Below, piece after piece: positions 58,201-64,000 of a stretch of DNA of 64,000 bases. Where the stretch lies: positions 96,462,707-96,526,706 of the forward strand of contig CP136067.1 of the NCBI GenBank assembly GCA_032622095.1, written 5' to 3'. Every line of letters starts with the position of its first letter. Position 1 is the stretch's first letter. The translations under genes and the position numbers were made by a program. Source of the stretch: Siphonodentalium dalli. Taxonomy: Eukaryota > Mollusca > Scaphopoda > Gadilida > Siphonodentaliidae. The notes below the pieces were generated by a model that made no database searches, had not been told where the DNA came from, and saw only the letters and a list, made by a program, of their open reading frames with translations.

Positions 58201-61200
58201 TACAACTAATAACTTGCTCACATTTATCGACTCATTTAGGATCTTTGATTTCATTTCAGCGTCAGTGAGTTCATTCTGGAGTTCAGACTGCTTTTTCTGA
58301 AGCCTCTTACGTTCATCTTCTTTCGCTACAAAATAATAAAAAATATAATTTAAAGATGTATTCACAAGCCTGCAAATAGTGTGTCTGTCATTTGTAGAAT
58401 GTAAAGAAATTGATCATTTAGAGGTCACCCCCAAGATCCATATAAAGTTTGGTGACGATCAGATGAGAGATATGACCTGTAGGGTGTGCTAACGGAAATT
58501 GTTGATTGCCAACCCATGGCAATAGCTCAAACTTGACTTGGTCAAGATGAGCCAAAAATGTTATGAGTTATAACTGAAAAGTTTGAAGACAAATTTACTA
58601 TATGCGTATAGAAATTGTCTTCAAACATTTTGGTTTCAACTGCATATTATTCGAACCTCCATTTTTTTCCTACGTAATTTGGAGCGACGGATACGATAAG
58701 TCGATAAAATAAAATAAGCAAACTATTGATATACCGGCTTCATATGCAAAAGTCACAGCAGTTTTTCAGCCGTTTTCAATTTTCAAAAGTAAGACAAACG
58801 CTCTTTATTGCTACCATATCAGGAATAGACTACCATGGAACGCTCTTTTCTGTTCCATGTCGCGCAAACATCTGTTTCGTGTTTGGGACCCAAACACCGT
58901 ATTCACTACTTCAATGAGTCTTTTTGGGTTACATAATGCTCGTAGAAAGGTAATTCAGATATTTATCGACCTATTTCGATACAGAGAAAAATTCAAAAGC
59001 GAATAATATTATGTCTATTTTGGAGCGCAAACCTCCATGTGGCTTTAATTAAAACAAGAATTATTTCTTAAATAATTTTGCTCAAAGTAGATTATTTCAC
59101 AGTCTTCCCTATGCTACTGTCATGTTCCCTTGGAAATAACCAAAATAACTCAAACACATATTTGGCATTAGTGCGACGCTAGATCGGGCTGCACATTTAT
59201 TAATTAAATTAATTAAGCACACATAAATGTGAACAACAATATCAAATATTTCATTATTTTGATCATATTGTTAACTATAATTCTTATTACGTGAAAGCGA
59301 AGAGCAATCGATCATGTACAGACTACAGAACACGCCTATGTGCGCGAAATATACTTCATGCACGCGAATTATACTGTGCTATATAAAATATAGGAATAAA
59401 CTACCTTTCATCGGCCGTGAAAACCGCTCAGGAAAAACCGGATGCATCTTTTTGTGACCATACATTTCAATATGGCTTCTTTTGTTGGCTCCCGGAAACC
59501 TGCATCCGATACCTGTTTTCAGCCGGCCTCAAGATCAAGAACGTCGGAGTCGTTCAACGCTTATTCCAATGATTATTATTACTAATCTTTATTTTTCTTT
59601 TGAAAGTATTATGATTCATATAAAAATTATTATCAACCTGTATTTTAATAATTATTGGAAAACATAATAGTGTATTCATTGCAATTTGCAATGTGTTTTC
59701 TGTGCTTTGTAAATCGCAGCCGATTCGCAGTTGTACGTCGACTAGAGTGACAATACTGTCCACAATACGTCATCACATAAAACGAGCGAGTGAGTACCAC
59801 TTCACGAACCAATCAGCCTTGCACGAATCAGCGTGCTTGCATTAACATTAACCAATATCGCACCGCGCAGACAATAATTTCACGCTATGCTGCGTAACGC
59901 TAGAAATAATATGTCTCAGTTGTATATGATTTGTATAGTGACTTTTGTTGGCAAAATCATTGCAAATTGTTTATTAGCTATTAACTTGTCCTGAATTACA
60001 TGTAAGCAATATATATTTACAAATGTGCGTGAGACACCCCTCAAAATCCCCACTTCCATCCTTCTCTTTGCTAGGGGTCCAAGCCTTGAAATAGTGAGCC
60101 TGTCATTTGCAGAATGAGGTCCCCAGAGGGTGAATTTAGTGATGCTACCCTGCTATGCGGGGTAGCATCACTAAATTCACCCTCTGGGGACCTCATTCTG
60201 CAAATGACAGGCTCACTATTTCAAGGCTTGTAGGGGTCTAAAAGGGCCATAGGATGTTGTAATTGGTATGCGACCTCTTGGCAATGTAAGAGTGAACAGT
60301 GGTTACTCTCAAACCGGAAGTGAAGTATATGTCAATAACATTAATTTATTGGCTGGTGAATCAGATTTATTCATATATCGTTTTAAGGTTTACACTTACA
60401 TGATCGCTTAGTGATGAATGAGTAAACTGCAGTTGCTCTCACTCCAGAAGTGGAGTATAGGTCAGTAATATTAATTTATTTGTTGGTGATACAGATTTAT
60501 TCATATATTGATTAACCCTTTCATGACGGAAGCTGCGCTGGTGCAGCATTAAAGATCATTCTGCATTCTCTTATATATGCAAGTCTACCAATGGGAGCCT
60601 CACATATACAAGAGAATGCACTGGCTAACTAGGCCAATGTATTCTCTTATATATGCGAGGCTCCCTATGGGAGACTCGCATATATAAGAGAATGCATTAG
60701 CACAGGAAATTCGCAATATTTCAGGAAGCTGCAGTCATGGATGCGTTAAGGTTTACACTTACCTGATCGCTTAGCGATGAATGAATGAACTGCTGAAAGT
60801 GTGCTGGTGGATGATTTGTTTGAGTTCTGAAAAATAAATGAAACATTTTAGATGATGTCTCTTCATCCTCCACTGCTATAGTGTAATGATACACTTAGTC
60901 ACGATACGATACAAATAAGGATACATGATCAATGATACAATTCATATACCGGCATTATCACTGGAGTAAAGTATCATATCATCAAGCCTGCAAATAGTGT
61001 GTCTGTCATTTGCAGAATGAGGTCCCCCAGAGGGTTAATTTAGTGACACTATCCCACGCAGTGGGCTAGTATCACCAAATTCACCCTCTGGGGACCTCAT
61101 CCTGCCTAAGCAGCAACTGCTGTAGGCGACCTAGGATCAGATTGAAGTTCCCCATTTGAAGTTGGTGATGCTCACCATTAGGCCAAAGAAAATTAAATGT

Positions 61201-62500
61201 CTGGTTTGGGTTAGAAGCCGAAAAAAAATAGGGTCGGTAGGTAGGCTTGCTTGATATTTTATTTTTTTAATAATATTTTTTATTTTGACATATTCTTATG
61301 ACTTTTCATGTGCGTATTTTACTCTGCAAGATTGACATAGCCCTACTTTTGATAAATTTTAATATTGTGCAATACTTTTACTTAGAAATCAACCAATTCA
61401 GATATGCTTAAAGGGGTGCTGCCATTTTCAATAAATTCCCGGCAAAAACAAGGAACTAATATCGATATTATATAGAAAAATAAGTAATTTAAGTCGAAGA
61501 TATATTCTGTAAACAATCAGGTTAATATTTTATCTTAAAAATCAAAGATAATAATTTGATATAAATTTAATTTATGGCTGGAGCCATAAAATAAATAACG
61601 AATTTCCGTGTACAAGATGTAATCAAATTAATTCACGGATAGTGGATTGGGCAACGCGTGGCACACATGATCGTGTTAACAATTATATTGATAAACTCAA
61701 GCTACTCACTGACTGGTGACTATACAATGACTTAAATGAGTATATGGGACTGGTATACATATTACATTTATTTGATACATTTGCTTGAAAACTGTACAAA
61801 AATTACTCGACAATAACAATTTGTATTTTCGCATTCCGGCTAATCTGCCATCCATAATATTACTTCGTACTCAACAAATAATGGAAATCTGGTAACCTTA
61901 TTCTATGACTCAGAGACTATAGAAACCAACAACATTTGAGTACAGTATCCCTTTAAAATAGGGTCGGTAGGGGAACACAAACAGCAAATATTTTTTTCTT
62001 TGGCCTTAGTCACCTCGATTATGCATTTTATCTTCTGCAAATCAAGGGATATAGAAACTGAACAGAAGGGAAAAAGTAACTAAACACAATGTTAATTTGA
62101 GACTATAGATACTTCCCAGAAGATGAGGCCTAACTAGAATGAGGTCCCCATAGGGTGAATTTGGTGATGCTAGCCTGCATTGACACAGGGTATTCGCAAA
62201 ATATCAGGAAGCTTCAGTCATCAAAGGGTTAATATATTATTTATCAGCAGGTACTTTCGTTGTTCCTGTGTGTTTATCAGTGACTCATTTAGCACAACAG
62301 GCTGAATATTTACAATTTACCAAAGATAGTCACCAATTAAATTGTCCAGTTTAAGGTCTGACCTTGCATTTGGTGCATTTCCATGGTTTTTCTGGAATTC
62401 CGCTCAACGGTGGATCGACACAGTCTAAGTGATAAGACCGCCTACATGCTTCGCATATCAGTAGTTGTCCCCTGTCACCACACATGGCACATCTGCTGAG
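55124..62500 (-). CDS. PHF21A: PHF21A/BHC80-like PHD-finger protein, C-terminal half (5' exons outside window)
   Basis: Four - strand exons (62500-62363, 60826-60763, 58325-58222, 55222-55124) join in phase to give a C-terminal piece of about 134 residues. In order it has a full C4HC3 PHD finger, a linker with LSAVHSFIAKRSAKEDERKR, a charged coiled coil, and an end at LNNFIKVLQK-stop. Human PHF21A has the same order: PHD, then [20 protein letters not shown], then a coiled coil. PHF21A (BHC80) is a subunit of the LSD1-CoREST corepressor complex and reads unmodified histone H3 lysine 4. The gene converges on the RAD51AP1-like gene. PHF21B is the paralogue, so an invertebrate single-copy gene may be co-orthologous to both. 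The missing N-terminus prevents any judgement on the rest of the protein. Confidence 0.85.
55385..55571. mobile_element. piggyBac-like long hairpin MITE
   Basis: CCCTTTCAGTGCCATGTCCG left, complement of CCCTTTCAGTGTCAAGTCCG right, TTAT/TTAA flanks, 187 bp. Nearly all of it folds back on itself with a short loop (GAGCTCTTTCCATCAATG region). In the last intron of the PHF21A-like gene. Confidence 0.87.
55870..56420 (+). other. Overlapping open frames, unassigned
   Basis: Frames ending at 56106 and 56420 are open on + (the second encodes RVYRLLRDLHRLLHLGIFTY). No family recognised; antisense to an intron of the PHF21A-like gene. The lower AT content compared with the neighbouring DNA may explain the missing stops. 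Confidence 0.15.
56421..58221. other. AT-rich intronic stretch of the PHF21A-like gene
   Basis: No exon or clear mobile element seen. Near 57140-57270 a run of TTTGGCCAA/ATTTGGC phrases repeats irregularly, and ATAAATGCAGGTCTCACGATAACTAAT-like text occurs twice near 57870-57940. Confidence 0.4.
58222..58325 (-). CDS. PHF21A: PHF21A-like exon: coiled coil, first part
   Basis: A 104-nt exon with acceptor attttgtag and donor gtgagc, phase 1 in and phase 0 out. It encodes AKEDERKRLQKKQSELQNEL and then a further charged helix ending in NESIN. The heptad-like Leu/Ile spacing and high Lys/Glu content indicate a coiled coil. AKEDERKRL aligns with AKEEEKQKL of human PHF21A. Confidence 0.87.
58326..60079. 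other. Intron of the PHF21A-like gene: repeat scraps
   Basis: It contains an end fragment of family B (CAAGCCTGCAAATAGTGTGT at 58368) and an inverted relative of the 43.5/44.3-kb repeat (58420-58560). The rest (58600-60060) shows no feature I can support. Confidence 0.45.
60080..60230. mobile_element. hAT-type MITE (family B), perfect palindrome with 8-bp target duplication
   Basis: CAAGCCTTGAAATAGTGAGC at the left, exact complement at the right. Arms of 71 bp without a mismatch around a 9-base loop (TGCTATGCG). TAGGGGTC flanks both sides (60072-60079, 60231-60238). Perfect arms and an intact duplication mark it as a young insertion. Confidence 0.95.
60516..60745. mobile_element. TTAA-flanked MITE with hairpin modules
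   Basis: TTAA both sides; CCCTTTCATGACGGAAGCTG left, complement of AACGCATCCATGACTGCAGC right. Two hairpin modules with diverged loops. It ends 17 bp from the donor side of the PHF21A-like exon 60763-60826, so it occupies the start of that intron. Confidence 0.8.
60763..60826 (-). CDS. PHF21A: PHF21A-like exon: linker
   Basis: A 64-nt exon with acceptor tttttcag and a strong donor gtaagt, phase 0 in and phase 1 out. It encodes a Ser/Thr/Asn-rich start, then STLSAVHSFIAKRS, corresponding to [14 protein letters not shown] right after the PHD in human PHF21A. A second frame is also open over this short exon, but only the chosen one matches the family and the phases of both neighbouring exons. 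Confidence 0.85.
60984..62220. mobile_element. Family B MITE interrupted by a Harbinger-like element
   Basis: Left end CAAGCCTGCAAATAGTGTGT, two core hairpin arms, interior split at 61180/62006, then ATGCATTTTATCTTCTGCAA and a truncated core. The right side ends in a piece of the TTAA-type MITE (CAGGAAGCTTCAGTCATCAA). Confidence 0.78.
61181..62005. mobile_element. PIF/Harbinger-like element nested in family B
   Basis: GGCCAAAGAAAATTAAATGT left, ..TTTTTTTCTTTGGCC right, TTA duplicated at both sides (61178-61180, 62006-62008). The uninterrupted site is visible at 45706 (ATTAGTCACCTCAATTATGC). AGGGTCGGTAGG occurs near both ends as an additional subterminal motif. No coding frame. Confidence 0.87.
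62363..62500 (-). CDS. PHF21A: PHF21A-like exon: PHD finger
   Basis: This 138-nt exon is phase 0 at both ends (acceptor tttatgtag, donor gtcaga), so the whole finger is one 46-residue cassette. Zinc ligands follow C4HC3 spacing: C4, C7, C16, C19, H24, C27, C42, C45. It contains GQLLICEAC and SYHLDCVDPPL, close to the human GQLLMCDTC and VYHLDCLDPPL. All ligands are present, so the finger is predicted to fold. Confidence 0.92.
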
Positions 62501-62862
62501 CTACATAAATAAAATCATATTCAAACATAAACTTGAATGAAAGTATCAATGACACTGTAGCTCAACTTGGAAAGGGGATGATGTCATACATTACAGTCAA
62601 TGGAGTGATAAGATAATCTAGAGTTTTGATGTGGATTTATAGAGTATACTGTTATGTACTAAAGTAGTATAGACAAATGTACACAATAGAACAAATTATT
62701 TGAATGTAAGGGTCAAAAGAGAAGGGTTAATTGGAATTTATGTATCAAAAGAGAAGGGTTAATATAACATTATAAAGCCTGTCACCACTATCACATTGTA
62801 AGCAGTTCTATTTATGTTGTTGAAATGGTAATGTGACATATCAAAATAATATAGTTACTTAA

Positions 62863-63063
62863 CCCTTTACCCAACAGAACGGCCCTGTGCCAATGCATTC
62901 TCTTATATATGCGAGTCGACCATAGGTCGCCTCACATATATAAGAGAATGCATTGGCTTAACACATATTAAAAATGATAAAATTGTCAAAGAATGTAGAA
63001 AAATATTATAAAAAATGTAAGAAAAAATTATAAAATTGTTAAAGAATGTAAGAAAAAATGGTA
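62863..63063. mobile_element. piggyBac-like MITE (family C), right end lost
   Basis: TTAA then CCCTTTACCCAACAGAACGG and the first hairpin module; the AT-rich spacer is duplicated and the second module and right end are absent. It lies in the intron upstream of the PHD exon. Confidence 0.82.
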
Positions 63064-63419
63064 ACAAGACAGTCAATGACTGTGGGGTCGCTCACCAGAC
63101 TGCAAAGACTGATAAGACTGGGACTCTGGAGACCAAAACAGTCAGCACTTTTCATAATCACTTTAAAAGAAGTAGATTTAAACAGGATATGTGGCTAGAG
63201 AGACTGTAAGTATGTAGATTGGTGAAAATCCACCTTGAAATTGCCAACTGTACACTACTGATCACCCCCCATTTAAAAACAAATCTGAATTGCAGTCAAG
63301 GAAGAACATTCCATTCTATATAAGCCAAATAGTTCTTGCAAAACATATTTTAAGAATTACTATGCAGTGAAATAGTTAAGTCTCTGGCTCTGCCCTTATT
63401 TGACTTTGTGATCCCATTT

Positions 63420-64000
63420 TTACAAATCTGATAAGGATAAGATTTAAGTTCCCCAGTTGAAGTTGGTGATATTCACCCATTGGGCACCTCATTTATGAAT
63501 TTTATCTTCTGCAAGTTAGGGGATATAGAAACTTCCTAGAAGGGAAATTTAACTAACAACAATGTAAATTTGATACTGTAGATACTTCCCAGAAGATGAG
63601 GCCTAAGCAGAATGAGGTCTCCAGAAGGTGAATTTGGTTATGCTAGCCCGCTGTGTGGGATAGCATCACAAAAAGCGTGTATGTTCCTACATTGTGCATG
63701 CCTGGCCTCAAGCAACACAATGTATTATACAATCAAGCCTTGAAATAGTGTGAAAGTGTGTCTGTCATTTGCAGAATGAGGTCCCCAGAGGGTGAATTTA
63801 GTGATGCTATCCCGCACAGCGGGCTAGCATCACTAAATTCACCCTCTGGGGACCTCATTCTGCTAGGGCCCCCAACTGCTATGGCAGACCTAGGATAAGA
63901 TTGAAGTTCCCCAGTTGAAGTTGGTGATGTTCACCCATTGGGCACCTCAATTAGGAATTTATCTTCTGCAAATTAGGGGATATAGAAACTTCCTAGAAGG
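63420..64000. mobile_element. Two family B MITE copies, second cut by window end
   Basis: A partial copy at about 63435-63680 (TCCCCAGTTGAAGTTGGTGA, AGAATGAGGTCTCCAGAAGG). A second begins CAAGCCTTGAAATAGTGTG at 63734, has a near-perfect core hairpin around CGCACAGCGGGCTAGC, and runs off the window. Confidence 0.78.

Noticed and set aside
63060-63140. Possible further - strand exon of the PHF21A-like gene ending at a gtgagc donor
   Set aside because: The acceptor (tctccag) would leave only about 30 nt with no recognisable motif; family similarity is absent.

Overview
The window is eukaryotic. Coding sequence is sparse and split into short exons with GT-AG introns, the DNA is AT-rich, and most of it is interspersed repeats, miniature inverted-repeat transposable elements (MITEs), Helitrons and satellites. 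The two recognisable host genes are animal genes. Repeats with phrases such as 'ataactcaaacatttttt' and 'gaaccaaatttggtatgtg' remind me of mollusc or other lophotrochozoan genomes, but I cannot fix the phylum from sequence alone.

Two host genes can be rebuilt by joining exons in phase. (1) A complete RAD51AP1-like gene on the + strand has coding exons 18115-18140, 19204-19256, 22710-22869, 26922-27340 and 32206-32459. They total 912 nt including the stop, giving 303 aa, with the diagnostic C-terminal RAD51-binding peptide. (2) The 3' half of a PHF21A/BHC80-like gene on the - strand has exons 62500-62363 (PHD finger), 60826-60763, 58325-58222 and 55222-55124 (stop). Its 5' exons lie beyond the right edge. 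The two genes converge across about 23 kb of repeat DNA.

Layout. 1-7.3 kb: a 1.4-kb segment repeated in direct orientation 5.3 kb apart, LINE coding debris split by a mariner-like MITE, and degenerate tandem repeats. 9.2-17.6 kb: two oppositely oriented arrays of a 154-163-bp satellite bracket a region with palindromic short-unit arrays and two Helitrons. 18-32.5 kb: the RAD51AP1-like gene, its introns full of hAT-, piggyBac- and mariner-like MITEs, with an antisense zinc-finger exon relic in intron 3. 33.3-38.1 kb: a large inverted duplication holding two decayed copies of a repeat-borne metazoan protein family. 40.4-43.4 kb: four Helitron units joined head to tail with no spacer. 43-55 kb: MITEs, including twin piggyBac-like elements and elements with internal 191-bp tandem repeats. 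55-64 kb: the PHF21A-like gene with further MITEs.

The RAD51AP1-like protein would act in homologous recombination. The PHF21A-like protein would act in histone-H3-reading corepressor complexes. Nothing links them functionally. The unusual content is in the repeats: exactly abutting Helitrons, one hairpin module carried by three kinds of MITE ends, satellite arrays arranged as inverted ends, and a palindrome with flawless arms and an intact target-site duplication.
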